From positions 186,001 to 250,000 of the forward strand of contig NZ_WUUS01000007.1 in assembly GCF_009831625.1 (NCBI RefSeq): a DNA stretch of 64,000 nt, written 5' to 3'. Made by a program: the position numbers and the translations under genes. Below, one piece after another: positions 24,634 through 32,637 of this stretch; the first letter of the stretch is position 1, and every line of letters starts with the position of its first letter. The notes beneath the pieces were generated by a model. That model searched no databases and was not told where the DNA came from. It saw nothing but the letters and a program-made list of their open reading frames with translations. Origin of the DNA: Halobaculum saliterrae (lineage in GTDB: Archaea > Halobacteriota > Halobacteria > Halobacteriales > Haloferacaceae).

Positions 24634-25149
24634 ATGAGCGACCTCACCGACGAGGAACTGGAGCGGCTCGCCGACGTGGTGCGGCTCCAGCCGACGAAGA
24701 ACAGCGAACTCGGTGACCGGTGGGGGATGGACAGCGGCAGCGACGTGCACAGCTATCTGGAGGCCCACCTGACGGACTACTACTACCGGGACGACAACAG
24801 CCTCATCCGCGCGACCGCCGAGGCCGCCGACCTCACCGGCGCCGAACCCGGCGTCGTCGACGACGAGGACGACCCGAACGCGGTGCCCGAGCGGATCACG
24901 GTCCCCGAACTCCACGAGCAGGTGTTCCGCGTCGTCGCCGACCACGACGAGCGCTCGGAGTCGGTCGTCTCCGTGCTGAACAAGGTCCGCGAGGAGTACG
25001 GCGTCGACCCCGAGGCCGGCGACGTGCGCCGCGCGCTCCAGAGCCTCCGCCGCAAGAACGTCGTCGAGGTGATCTACCGGACGGTGCCGACGTTCAGGTT
25101 GGCCGTGCCGCGCGAGGAGGTCGAGGTCGTCGTGGCCGCCGACGCCTGA
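24634..25149 (+). CDS. DUF5797-like haloarchaeal protein
   Basis: A 171-residue acidic protein with two helix-turn-helix-like parts: ELERLADVVRLQPTKNSELGDRWGMDSGSDVHSYLEAHL near the start and VVSVLNKVREEYGVDPEAGDVRRALQSLRRKNVVEVIYR near the end. The second looks like a winged helix ending in a beta wing (VEVIYRTVPTFRLAV). A role in DNA or RNA binding is inferred from this. I associate the family with DUF5797. An AAATAC box about 26 bases before the ATG supports the start. Confidence 0.75.
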   Translation: MSDLTDEELERLADVVRLQPTKNSELGDRWGMDSGSDVHSYLEAHLTDYYYRDDNSLIRATAEAADLTGAEPGVVDDEDDPNAVPERITVPELHEQVFRVVADHDERSESVVSVLNKVREEYGVDPEAGDVRRALQSLRRKNVVEVIYRTVPTFRLAVPREEVEVVVAADA

Positions 25150-25221
25150 CGCGACTCGCCGATCGTCGACCGGCCGCAGCTCGGCGCGTCGACCTCTCAC
25201 CGCCACACGGGCATCGACCTC

Positions 25222-26208
25222 TCACCCGGCCCTCCCCGCTCGCTCGTGCTCCCGCTCCCGGCGCCGTTCCAACAACTCCCGGATCCCCTTCCCCGGACCG
25301 CCGTCGATCGGCCACCCCTTCGTCCGCCACTGCGGCGGCTCCGGGGAGAACTCCGGACAGCCGCCCTTGCACTCGGCGGCCGTCGGCACCCGTCCTTTCG
25401 CGGCGCAGTGCGGGACGAGCGCGCGCCCCTCCCGGCGCAACTCGAAGTGTCGGCAGTCGGGCCGCATCGTCTCTCGGAACGAGCGCCAGCCCTTGCCGTA
25501 GGCGCGCTCGGCCAACAGCAACCGGGTTCGTGAGTCGCCGTCGGCGTCGAGCGCGGTGGGATGCCAGACGACCTCCCCCGCGTCGGCGTGGACGCCGTCC
25601 GAGAAGTCGAACTCGAGGACGCCGACCTCCACGGGGATGTCCTCCAACAGCGCCGGCGACACCCGGTCGCCGGTCGCGGAGGTGGCGACCCACACCTCGT
25701 CGGCGAGGCCCGACTCCACGTCGTGGCGGAGCTGATCCGACAGGGCGGCCGCGGCGCTGGCGTCCAGATCCGGCTTGTTCTCGATCGCGATCACCCGCTC
25801 GACCCACTCGGGGTACTCGCGCAGGCGCCGGAACTCGATCCGGCCGTTCGTCCCGCGTCGCTTCTCGATCAGGTCGCGGCCGGCCGCGCGGTGGACGGCC
25901 TCGCGCACGTAGCGCCACGGGAACCCCGGATCGTCGAGGGCGTCGCGGTACCACGCGTACTCCCGGGGCGCCCCGCGGACGACTCGCAGGAGGTCCGAAT
26001 CGAGGGTCCGGTCGCCGAACGCGCGTCGCGCCGCCAGCGCGACGGGGTCGACCTCCAGCACGACGGTGTCCCAGCGACGCTCGCGAGTGCCGAGCTGCCG
26101 CGCGACGACGACGGACCGGTCGCCCTCGGCGGGGTGCCAGGCGAGTTCGGCCCACCGGCTGACGAGCAGCTCGAAGGCGAACTCGCTGTCGCCGGCGCCC
26201 CGAAACAT
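25222..26208 (-). CDS. DUF5787-like protein with nuclease-like core and four-Cys cluster
   Basis: A 328-residue haloarchaeal protein that I associate with DUF5787. The pattern Glu9 (EFAFELLVSRWAELAWH), Asp47 (RWDTVVLEVDP) and Glu143-x-Lys145 (ERVIAIENKPDLD) resembles the core of PD-(D/E)XK nucleases. A winged-helix-like region (WRYVREAVHRAAGRDLIEKRRG) lies between Asp47 and Glu143. Four cysteines at 252, 268, 280 and 284 could bind zinc or an iron-sulfur cluster, as in Cas4/AddB-type nucleases. No nuclease activity is known to me; this is inference from motif order. It stands alone between the DUF5797 and Nudix genes. Confidence 0.72.
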   Translation of the reverse strand: MFRGAGDSEFAFELLVSRWAELAWHPAEGDRSVVVARQLGTRERRWDTVVLEVDPVALAARRAFGDRTLDSDLLRVVRGAPREYAWYRDALDDPGFPWRYVREAVHRAAGRDLIEKRRGTNGRIEFRRLREYPEWVERVIAIENKPDLDASAAAALSDQLRHDVESGLADEVWVATSATGDRVSPALLEDIPVEVGVLEFDFSDGVHADAGEVVWHPTALDADGDSRTRLLLAERAYGKGWRSFRETMRPDCRHFELRREGRALVPHCAAKGRVPTAAECKGGCPEFSPEPPQWRTKGWPIDGGPGKGIRELLERRREREHERAGRAG

Positions 26209-26270
26209 ACCCGCAGGTGGCGCGGACGCGAACTAACCGGTTTCGGTGTCCCCGGTGGGCCGCCGTGCGG

Positions 26271-26732
26271 TCAGCTCTCGGGTCCGAGGAGGTAGCCGTC
26301 GGCCTCGGTCGCCTCGAGCTCGTCCAGATAGTCGTGGGCCTGCTCGAGGATCTCGCGGGGACCGTCCTGCGTGATCGTGTTGAGCGCCTGCTCGTAGTCG
26401 CGCCACTGCAGGTCGCGGTGTTCGGTCGACAGCTCCGCGGAGGCCTCGAACGAGTGGGCGATGAACAGGTGCACCGTCTTGTGGATGGTGTCGCCGCCCG
26501 CCTCGAACACGTAGTCGTACTCCTCGCGGAAGCCGTCGATGAGGCGGAAGTCCTCGACCCCCGCCTCCTCGGTCACTTCCCTGATCGCCGTCTGCTGGAG
26601 CTCCTCCTCCCCTTCGACCCCGCCCTTGGGAAACTCCCAGTCCCCGGGTCGGCTCTTCAGGAGCAAGTACTCCCTGCAGCCGCGGGTGTCGCGGAAGAGG
26701 ATGGCTCCAGCGCTAGTCGCTTCGACCGGCAT
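26271..26732 (-). CDS. Nudix hydrolase (Ap4A hydrolase type)
   Basis: A 153-residue Nudix protein. The Nudix box lies at residues 37-59, with Gly37, Glu43 and the REVTEEAGV end (51-59), so all metal-binding glutamates are present. The preceding SAGAILFRDTRGCREYLLLKSRPGDWEFPKGG is typical of bis(5'-nucleosyl)-tetraphosphatases, so Ap4A and related dinucleotides are the likely substrates. The start is taken as the ATG at 26730-26732; an ATG six codons further upstream (26750) is also possible. Confidence 0.9.
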   Translation of the reverse strand: MPVEATSAGAILFRDTRGCREYLLLKSRPGDWEFPKGGVEGEEELQQTAIREVTEEAGVEDFRLIDGFREEYDYVFEAGGDTIHKTVHLFIAHSFEASAELSTEHRDLQWRDYEQALNTITQDGPREILEQAHDYLDELEATEADGYLLGPES

Positions 26733-26987
26733 TGGCGAAAGGTAAGCCACCCCGGTTCAAGAGTATGTCGGAGCGGAGACCGCCCCATCGACCGGAACGA
26801 CGCCTGTGCGGCGCCCAGCAACGGCGAAGCCGACTTCGGTCGCCCGCGTTTGAACGTTCGTCCCCATGCTCGCGTCCAGACGGCCACAGGGCGGCTCAGC
26901 CGGATCCGTGTGATCCCCACGCGTGCCGCTCCGCGGGTAGATGCGCTTTTGCCGCTCCGGCGAGACGGAGTGGGTAGACCCCAACTC

Positions 26988-27320
26988 ATGACCTTCGTAA
27001 CCAAGCTCCGGTTCCAAAGCGGGGACCGAGCCGCGCTCGACGACACCGTCAACGGGCTCCGCGAGATGCTGGAACGAAAGGGCGCCGAGTGCAAGGGCCC
27101 ACATACGGAACCCTCCGAACGCATCCGCGTGCCGCTGTACGAGGGTCTCTCCTCCGGCGACGAGCTCGACGACTGGACGTTCGAGGTGTTCGCGCGCCGC
27201 CTCGAGATCCACGGGAACGACCACATCGCCCGCGAGGTCGGTCACATGGACTTCCCCGACTCCGTCCACGTCGAGATCGAGCTCGAACAGAAGAAGCCGC
27301 TCGGCCACCGACAGAACTGA
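26988..27320 (+). CDS. uS10/mL48-like ribosomal protein family member
   Basis: A 110-residue protein with the S10-like alpha/beta fold: FVTKLRFQSGDRAALDDTVNGLREMLERKGAECKGPHTEPSERIRVPLYE, then WTFEVFARRLEIHGNDHIAREVGHMDFPDSVHVEIELEQKKPLG. It resembles ribosomal protein S10 with FARRLEIHG in the place of the S10 signature, but is not the canonical rpsJ found next to EF-1 alpha. The function of this second S10-like protein is unknown; a role in ribosome assembly is possible. It is followed after 27 bases by arfC in the same direction. Confidence 0.85.
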   Translation: MTFVTKLRFQSGDRAALDDTVNGLREMLERKGAECKGPHTEPSERIRVPLYEGLSSGDELDDWTFEVFARRLEIHGNDHIAREVGHMDFPDSVHVEIELEQKKPLGHRQN

Positions 27321-27347
27321 GGCGACTGACGACGGATCCTCGCTCCC

Positions 27348-28013
27348 GTGTACGTCCACGTCAACGCCGCCGTCTCCGTCGACGGGAAGCTCTCCTCGCG
27401 CCGCCGCGAACAGGTTAGAATCAGCGGCGCGGACGACTTCGACCGCGTCGACCGGATCCGCGCGGCCGCCGACGCCGTGCTCGTCGGCGTCGGCACCGTC
27501 CTCGCGGACGACCCGCACCTCACGCTCGATGAGGAGGACCGCCGGGTCCAGCGCCTTCGGGACGGCCGTTCCGGGAACCCCACCCGCGTCGTCGTCGACT
27601 CCCGGGCTCGGACCCCGACGGACGCCCGGGTCCTCGACGACGAGGCGACGACGTACCTGCTCGTGAGCGACGAGGCCGACCGCGACCGGCTGGCCGACCT
27701 CCGCGACGCCGGCGCGGAGGTCATCGTCGCAGGCGGCGACGACGGCCGCGTCGACCTCCGGACGGCCCTCGACGCGCTCGAACGCGAGGGGATCGAGCGA
27801 GTCATGGTGGAGGGCGGCGGCGAGGTGATCGCCTCGCTGTTCGACGAGGACCTGGTCGACGAACTCACCCTCTACGTCGGCTCGCTCGTGATCGGCGGCC
27901 GCGACGCGCCGACGCTCGCTGACGGCGAGGGGTTCGTCGAGGACTTCCCGCGGCTGGATCTGGTCGACGTCGCGCGCGTCGACGACGGCGTGTTGCTCTC
28001 GTACGAGACTTGA
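27348..28013 (+). CDS. arfC: 2,5-diamino-6-ribosylamino-pyrimidinone 5'-phosphate reductase
   Basis: A 221-residue RibD-C/dihydrofolate reductase-like enzyme of archaeal riboflavin synthesis; it reduces the ribosyl group of the pyrimidine intermediate with NADPH. Motifs are AAVSVDGKLSSRRREQVRISGADDF, VGVGTVLADDPHLTL, NPTRVVVDSRARTP and RVMVEGGGEVIASLF. The start is the GTG at 27348, which directly precedes YVHVNAAVSVDG. No other riboflavin gene is nearby. It probably shares a transcript with the S10-like gene, as the gap is only 27 bases. Confidence 0.92.
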   Translation: MYVHVNAAVSVDGKLSSRRREQVRISGADDFDRVDRIRAAADAVLVGVGTVLADDPHLTLDEEDRRVQRLRDGRSGNPTRVVVDSRARTPTDARVLDDEATTYLLVSDEADRDRLADLRDAGAEVIVAGGDDGRVDLRTALDALEREGIERVMVEGGGEVIASLFDEDLVDELTLYVGSLVIGGRDAPTLADGEGFVEDFPRLDLVDVARVDDGVLLSYET

Positions 28014-28021
28014 AATACGGT

Positions 28022-28038
28022 GACGGGGCCACCCCGTC
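28022..28038 (+). terminator. Hairpin after arfC
   Basis: A perfect 7-base stem, GACGGGG-CCA-CCCCGTC, starts eight bases after the arfC stop codon. It lacks a T-tract, so its role in stopping transcription is uncertain; it could instead protect the mRNA 3' end. Confidence 0.3.
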
Positions 28039-28222
28039 GCATGCGCTGACCCCTCACCGTCCGTCGCTCGGCGGGTGCGCGACTCACCGACGGACGCGAC
28101 CGTGCCCCGAGTCGCCTGTTCGCTCTCCTCGACAGCGACGGCGTTCGCGATGACGAGGGACGGTCTCGGGGGCACGTCCCGCGGGTTCGCGGTCGTGCGC
28201 GACGTCGACATTCGAGTGGAAC

Positions 28223-28230
28223 GGTTAACA
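28223..28230 (+). promoter_or_regulatory. Candidate promoter of the thioredoxin gene
   Basis: GGTTAACA is centred about 27 bases before ATG 28254, which points to a leaderless transcript. The remaining 185 bases upstream, back to the arfC hairpin, show nothing recognisable. Confidence 0.5.
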
Positions 28231-28253
28231 CGCCAACTCGCCAATCGAACGGT

Positions 28254-28589
28254 ATGAGCAGCAAGACTGCCGCCGGAGAACCCGTTCACGTCGAGAGCGA
28301 GGACCAGTTCGCGGAGCTGACGGGCGAGGGGCTCGTGCTCGTCGACTACCACGCCGACTGGTGTGGCCCGTGTAAGATGCTGGAGCCGACGGTCGAGGAG
28401 CTCGCGGCCGAGGTCGACGGGCTGACCGTGCTCAAGGTCGACGTGGACGAGTTCCAGGGGCTCGCCGCCGACGCGGGGGTACGCGGCATTCCCGCGCTGC
28501 AGTTCTACGCCGACGGCGAGGAGGCCGAGCGCCTCGTCGGCGTGCAGGAGAAGGACTCGCTCCTGCAGGTCATCGACCGACTGCAGTAG
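28254..28589 (+). CDS. trxA: Thioredoxin
   Basis: A 111-residue thioredoxin with the redox motif WCGPCK (in DYHADWCGPCKMLEP) and the cis-proline in GIPALQFYADGEE. It reduces protein disulfides in the cytoplasm, fed by thioredoxin reductase. The N-terminal 18 residues before the fold (SSKTAAGEPVHVESEDQF) are usual for haloarchaea. A promoter box at 28223-28230 supports a monocistronic transcript. Confidence 0.95.
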   Translation: MSSKTAAGEPVHVESEDQFAELTGEGLVLVDYHADWCGPCKMLEPTVEELAAEVDGLTVLKVDVDEFQGLAADAGVRGIPALQFYADGEEAERLVGVQEKDSLLQVIDRLQ

Positions 28590-28653
28590 GCGACCCCGAG
28601 GACGCGGATCGAAGCCACCGGCTCGCACCCGACTGCATTCTCCGGCGCCTCGA

Positions 28654-29469
28654 TCACTTCGTCGGCTCGAACGCGTCGACGAGCGCGTCGTGGGCCTCGC
28701 CGTTCGAGGCGATCAGCCCCTGCGATCCCGGGCGCCAGCGATCGCCGTTCACGTCGGTCGCGCGGCCGCCCGCCCGCCGTATCAGGTGGACGCCGGCGGC
28801 GGTGTCCCATGGGTTGAGCTCGACCGTCGAGACGACGGCGTCGAGCTCGCCGGTCGCGACGCCCGACAGCGCCGCCTGCGCGCAGCCGAAGCGTCGCAGA
28901 TCGCCGAACTCCGCGAGGACTGTGTCGACTGCGTCCGTCAGGCTCCGTCGGTGGGACCGGGACACGCCGAACACGGGGTTGACGAGGAACGCCTTCGGGT
29001 CGTCGGTATCGCTCACCGTCACGGGGTCGTCGTTCCGGCGTGCTGCGTCGTCGCCGGCGACGTACAGGTCGCCGGTCGCCGGGGCGTAGTTCGCCGCCGC
29101 GACGGGTTCCCCGTCGCGACAGACGGCGACGCTCGTCATCCAGACGCGGTTCCCCTTCGCGTAGTTGACAGTCCCGTCGATGGGGTCGACGACCCAGGCG
29201 AGTCCCGTCTCCGGCACGGACTTCAGCGCGTCGTCCTCCTCGCCGACGACCGCGTCGTCGGGGTACGCCTCGCCGACGTACTCGATGACGCGCTTCTGGA
29301 CCGCACGGTCGACGGCGGTGACGGCGTCCATCGGCCCGTCCGCCTTCGTCTCCACCTCGAGCGGCGAGCGAAACGCGTCGAAGGCGACGCTTCCGCCGCG
29401 TTCCGCCGCGGCGACGGCGGTCTCGACTCGTCCGTCGGTCCCGGCCGGCGGGGACGGCTGATCGGTCAT
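28654..29469 (-). CDS. Inositol monophosphatase family protein
   Basis: A 271-residue sugar phosphatase of the IMPase/FBPase superfamily. Metal-binding motifs are VVGEEDDA, WVVDPIDGTVNYAKG and the C-terminal NPWDTAAGVHLIRRAGG. In archaea such enzymes can act on inositol phosphate or on fructose 1,6-bisphosphate; the sequence alone does not separate these. The ATG at 29467-29469 gives a 20-residue Pro-rich lead-in before the first helix. It converges on the thioredoxin gene. Confidence 0.92.
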   Translation of the reverse strand: MTDQPSPPAGTDGRVETAVAAAERGGSVAFDAFRSPLEVETKADGPMDAVTAVDRAVQKRVIEYVGEAYPDDAVVGEEDDALKSVPETGLAWVVDPIDGTVNYAKGNRVWMTSVAVCRDGEPVAAANYAPATGDLYVAGDDAARRNDDPVTVSDTDDPKAFLVNPVFGVSRSHRRSLTDAVDTVLAEFGDLRRFGCAQAALSGVATGELDAVVSTVELNPWDTAAGVHLIRRAGGRATDVNGDRWRPGSQGLIASNGEAHDALVDAFEPTK

Positions 29470-29564
29470 ACGTGTCGGTCGGGCTCCGGGTACAAGCCTC
29501 GGTCGATCCGGCGACCGGTTGGGCGACCGTCCACGACCGCCGCGGTCGGTCCGGCGACCCGCGA

Positions 29565-29705
29565 TCAGTCCACGCGGCCGACCGCCACGTCGTGACCCGC
29601 GGCGTTCTCGTGGTCGGCGGCGAGACGGGCCGCGTCGCGCTCGGTGTCGCTCAGGTGTTCGGTGGGGCAGTCGTGACAGACGACGTGGAACGTGTGCTGG
29701 CGCAT
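29565..29705 (-). CDS. 46-residue putative zinc-finger microprotein
   Basis: A tiny protein, MRQHTFHVVCHDCPTEHLSDTERDAARLAADHENAAGHDVAVGRVD in outline: a CHDC pair near residue 10 and two histidines (DHENAAGH) near residue 36 make a C2H2-like zinc site. Haloarchaea encode many such single-finger microproteins, several with roles in biofilm, swarming or stress. No role can be given to this one. It sits just downstream of hflX on the same strand, 104 bases away. Confidence 0.72.
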   Translation of the reverse strand: MRQHTFHVVCHDCPTEHLSDTERDAARLAADHENAAGHDVAVGRVD

Positions 29706-29809
29706 CTCGGGAGCGGCGTCGGACGGGAGCGTGTTAGGTATCCGCGGGCTAACGGCGCTGAAAGAGCCGAAAAACGGGACTCCGTGCGTGTGTTCACCTC
29801 CAGCAACGA

Positions 29810-31036
29810 CTACGGGGACTCGACCGACTCCGGCGGTCCTTCCCGGTCGAGGTCGGCCGCACGCGAACGAACTTGTTCGACGACGGACGGCGGGGCTTCG
29901 AACTCCAGGTCGACCTGTGTGGCGTCGTACTCCTCGCGCTCGACGTGCCCGTTGTCGTGCACCCACGAGACGAGGCTCATCGCGTCGTCGGACAGGGGGA
30001 GCAGCAGCCGCTCGCGTTTCCAGTCGGGGAGCTCCGCCTCGACCCGCTCGCGCAGTTCCTCGACCCTGTCCCCGGTCAGTCCCGAGACACACACGGGGGT
30101 CGGCGCCAACGCGGACAGCGCCTCGCGCTTGCGACGGAGTTCGGCGTCGTCGAGGCGGTCGACCTTGTTGAACACGGTGACGATGGGCGCCTCGTTGCGC
30201 TCGTACAGCGTGTCGTGGGAGGTGACGAGCTTCTCACGCATCTCCTCGACGGGCTCGCTGGCGTCGACGACGAGGAGCACGAGGTCCGCGTGATACACCG
30301 ACTGCAGGGTCGACTCGAACGACTCCACCAGCCAGTGGGGCAGGTCGGAGATGAACCCGACCGTGTCGGTGAGCAGCACGTCGCGCTTGCCCGTGTTCGC
30401 GCGGCGGGTCGTCGTCCCGAGCGTCGTGAACAGCTGGTTCCGTGACTCCGCCGTCGAGTCGATGTCCGGGTGCCGCTCCGCGTTCTCGTCGACGTCGAGG
30501 TCGTCGGCGAGGCGGCGAAGCAGCGTCGACTTGCCCGCGTTGGTGTACCCCGCCAGCGCGACCAGATCGAAGCCGGACTCGCGGCGCTGCTCGCGACGCT
30601 TCTCCTCGGTCTCCGCGATGGAGTCGAGCTCGTCCCTGATCCGACTGATCTGGGCCTTGATGTCGCGCTCGCGCGACTCGTCGTACTCGCCCAGTCCCAT
30701 GAACCCGGGGCGCTCGTCGCGCTTCGCGAGGCTCGCCTTCACCTCGGCGCGCGGGAGCTCGTAGCGCAGCTCCGCGAGCTCGACCTGGAGCTGTGCCTTG
30801 CGCGTCTGCGCGCGCTGACCGAAGATGTCGAGGATGAGCGTGAAGCGGTCGATCACCTCGGCCCCCTCGGGGAGCTTCGACCCGATGTTGAACGTCTGGT
30901 ACGGGCCGACCTCGTTGTCGATGATGACCACGTCCGCGTCCTCGCGCGCGACGAGGCGCGCGAGCTCGTCCGCCTTTCCTTCCCCGAAGTGGTAGGCGGC
31001 GTCCTGATCCCGGGTCTGCGTCAGCGATCCGGCCAC
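29810..31036 (-). CDS. hflX: GTPase HflX (in-frame part, start uncertain)
   Basis: A ribosome-binding GTPase of the HflX family. The open frame from the GTG at 31034-31036 gives 408 residues: N-terminal HflX domain (ADELARLVAREDADVVIIDNEVGPYQTFNIG), coiled coil, and the G domain with GYTNAGKST (G1), DTVGFISDLPHWLVESF (G3) and FNKVD (G4), plus a C-terminal domain. Conserved sequence continues upstream of the GTG in the same frame (TAIVAKRVDRGRADLTEI) to about 31150, but no ATG, GTG or TTG precedes it before a stop. The true start is probably ATG 31196 after a +1 frameshift, described separately. Confidence 0.9.
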   Translation of the reverse strand: MAGSLTQTRDQDAAYHFGEGKADELARLVAREDADVVIIDNEVGPYQTFNIGSKLPEGAEVIDRFTLILDIFGQRAQTRKAQLQVELAELRYELPRAEVKASLAKRDERPGFMGLGEYDESRERDIKAQISRIRDELDSIAETEEKRREQRRESGFDLVALAGYTNAGKSTLLRRLADDLDVDENAERHPDIDSTAESRNQLFTTLGTTTRRANTGKRDVLLTDTVGFISDLPHWLVESFESTLQSVYHADLVLLVVDASEPVEEMREKLVTSHDTLYERNEAPIVTVFNKVDRLDDAELRRKREALSALAPTPVCVSGLTGDRVEELRERVEAELPDWKRERLLLPLSDDAMSLVSWVHDNGHVEREEYDATQVDLEFEAPPSVVEQVRSRAADLDREGPPESVESP

Positions 31037-31196
31037 CTCGTACCCCGCCGCGGCCGCGAGGTCGGTGATCTCGGTCAGGTCGGCGCGTCCGCGGTCGACG
31101 CGCTTCGCGACGATCGCCGTCGGCGCCTCCCCGGTGTGGCGGTCAGGGATGGCTGTCCCCCACCTCGCGGTTCGGACGGTGCGGCTGAGTGTGCAT
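31037..31196 (-). other. hflX: N-terminal part of hflX reached by an apparent +1 frameshift
   Basis: From ATG 31194-31196 the minus strand encodes MHTQPHRPNREVGDSHP and then meets the stop TGA at codon CCC-TGA (about 31145-31150). Shifting forward one base at CCC puts the reading into DRHTGEAPTAIVAKRVD, which joins the normal HflX domain without a break. The layout CCC TGA C is like the classic +1 sites of bacterial release factor 2 and of antizyme, where a slippery codon precedes TGA. A one-base error or a real mutation in the C-run is the plain alternative. Confidence 0.5.
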
Positions 31197-31427
31197 ACGC
31201 GCGAGTACGCGGTCGGAGGACTTCAATTCCGCGCCGGTTCCGTCCGGCGACCACCGATCGCGTCGTGCGATCGCCACCGCGACCGATCCGGGTCCGCCGC
31301 GCTCTCCGGTCTCGGCGTCGCCGTGACTGTCGGTGCCGGCGTGGCCGCCGTGTCGCCGCCGGCGTGGCTGTCGTGTCATCGGGTGATGAGTTGATCGCGA
31401 GCGTGTAGCTGTCCGGCCCACAAACGA

Positions 31428-31434
31428 CTTAACC
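31428..31434 (+). promoter_or_regulatory. Candidate promoter of the FUN14 gene
   Basis: CTTAACC is centred about 25 bases before ATG 31456, consistent with a leaderless transcript. Confidence 0.5.
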
Positions 31435-31455
31435 GGTGACGGCCCACACGGCGGT

Positions 31456-31797
31456 ATGCCAGTACCGGAACTGCTCGTACAGTTGGATATCGACCCCCGA
31501 CAGCTCGGGTTCGAACTCGGGACGGGGGCGGTCATCGGGGGGATCATCGGGTTCGCGGCGAAGAAGGTCGCGAAGCTGATCGCGGTGATCGTCGGGCTGG
31601 AGCTCGCGCTGTTCAAGTTCCTCGAGTCGCGGGAGGTGTTGACGGTGAACTGGAGCAAGCTTGGCGGGACGTTCGAGTCGCTCGGGTCGGCCGCGACCGC
31701 CGAGACGCCCCCGACGTGGGTCGAGACGATCCTCTCGACGCTGTCGGTGTCCGCCGGGTTCACCGGCGGCTTCTTCGTCGGATTCAAGCGGGGGTAA
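31456..31797 (+). CDS. FUN14 family membrane protein
   Basis: A 113-residue membrane protein of the FUN14 family. It has a Gly-rich helix GTGAVIGGIIGFAAKKVAKLIAVIVGLELALFKFLES and a second one near the end (SAGFTGGFFVGFKRG); the Gly-rich start and the GFFVGFKRG end are typical. Eukaryotic FUNDC1 works in mitophagy; the archaeal role is unknown. It converges with the SBDS gene, with about 40 bases between the stop codons. Confidence 0.88.
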   Translation: MPVPELLVQLDIDPRQLGFELGTGAVIGGIIGFAAKKVAKLIAVIVGLELALFKFLESREVLTVNWSKLGGTFESLGSAATAETPPTWVETILSTLSVSAGFTGGFFVGFKRG

Positions 31798-31836
31798 CCG
31801 TCTCGGGGTCGGTCCGTCCCCCGTCGCACCGAGCCG

Positions 31837-32562
31837 CTATCGGCGGCTGATCTCGTCTTGCTCCTTCACGACGCGCGTCTCCGCCTCCCCGCTGGACACC
31901 TCGTTCGCGAGGTCGTAGAAGTCGTTCTGGAGTCCCGCGGGGAACGTGACGACGCCGACCCACGAGCCGTCGTTCTGCCACTCCTCGCGCTCCAGATCGC
32001 CGAACTCGCGTACCTTCGCCTGCCCGGAGCCGGCGTAGTCGGCCGGGAGCTGGACCGCGACCGTCACCTCGTCGAACCGGATCGGAATGACGGGCCGTAG
32101 CGCCTCCAGCGCCTCGTCGATCTGGTTCTCCACCGGCTCCATCGGGTCGACGGTGAACCCAGCCTCCTCGAGTGCCCGCTCGATCCGCTCGGGCGGATGG
32201 GGCGCGTCGTCCATCTGTGGGTTCACCGCGTTGCGCGTGATCCGGTTGACGAGCTGTTTGTGCTTCTGCTCCAGCATCTCCTTGCGCTGTTCGGCGGTGA
32301 TCTGGATCTCCCCGCGCTCGACGACCTCGGGAATGATCTCCAGCGGATCGGTCGTGCCGAAGACCTCCTCGACGTCCTCCTCGGGCGGTCGGTCGCCGCG
32401 GGAGGCGTTCTCGAACACGTCCTCGGCGGCGATCACGTCCTCCAACTCGCCGTCGAACTCGCCGCGCTTGATCTCCAGGGCGGCGTCCGGGTCGATGAGC
32501 ACCTCGAAGCGCGTACCGTGGGATTCCAGCCGGGCGGTGACGGCTTCGTCGAGTGATATCAT
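31837..32562 (-). CDS. Ribosome assembly factor SBDS
   Basis: A 241-residue archaeal SBDS/Sdo1 protein, needed for the late maturation of the large ribosomal subunit. Domain I includes DEAVTARLESHGTRFEVLIDPDAALEIKRG; domain II contains ITAEQRKEMLEQKHKQLVNRITRNAVNPQM, the family's best-known segment; domain III is the ferredoxin-like end (PVIPIRFDEVTVAVQLPADY). Length matches the family. The ATG at 32560-32562 precedes the first helix directly. It follows moaC in the same direction with a gap of 75 bases. Confidence 0.95.
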   Translation of the reverse strand: MISLDEAVTARLESHGTRFEVLIDPDAALEIKRGEFDGELEDVIAAEDVFENASRGDRPPEEDVEEVFGTTDPLEIIPEVVERGEIQITAEQRKEMLEQKHKQLVNRITRNAVNPQMDDAPHPPERIERALEEAGFTVDPMEPVENQIDEALEALRPVIPIRFDEVTVAVQLPADYAGSGQAKVREFGDLEREEWQNDGSWVGVVTFPAGLQNDFYDLANEVSSGEAETRVVKEQDEISRR

Positions 32563-32637
32563 GGGTGGTGGTTCCGCGGCCGTGATTAAAAGGTATCCGG
32601 CGGACGCAACCGGCCCGGCGCGATCCCCGTCGTCAGA

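Noticed and set aside
26757-26866. Minus-strand frame of about 36 residues between the Nudix and S10-like genes
   Set aside because: It has an ATG but no promoter box at the usual distance, no domain and no typical composition; the GGC-GAA-GCC in it may be just another small palindrome.
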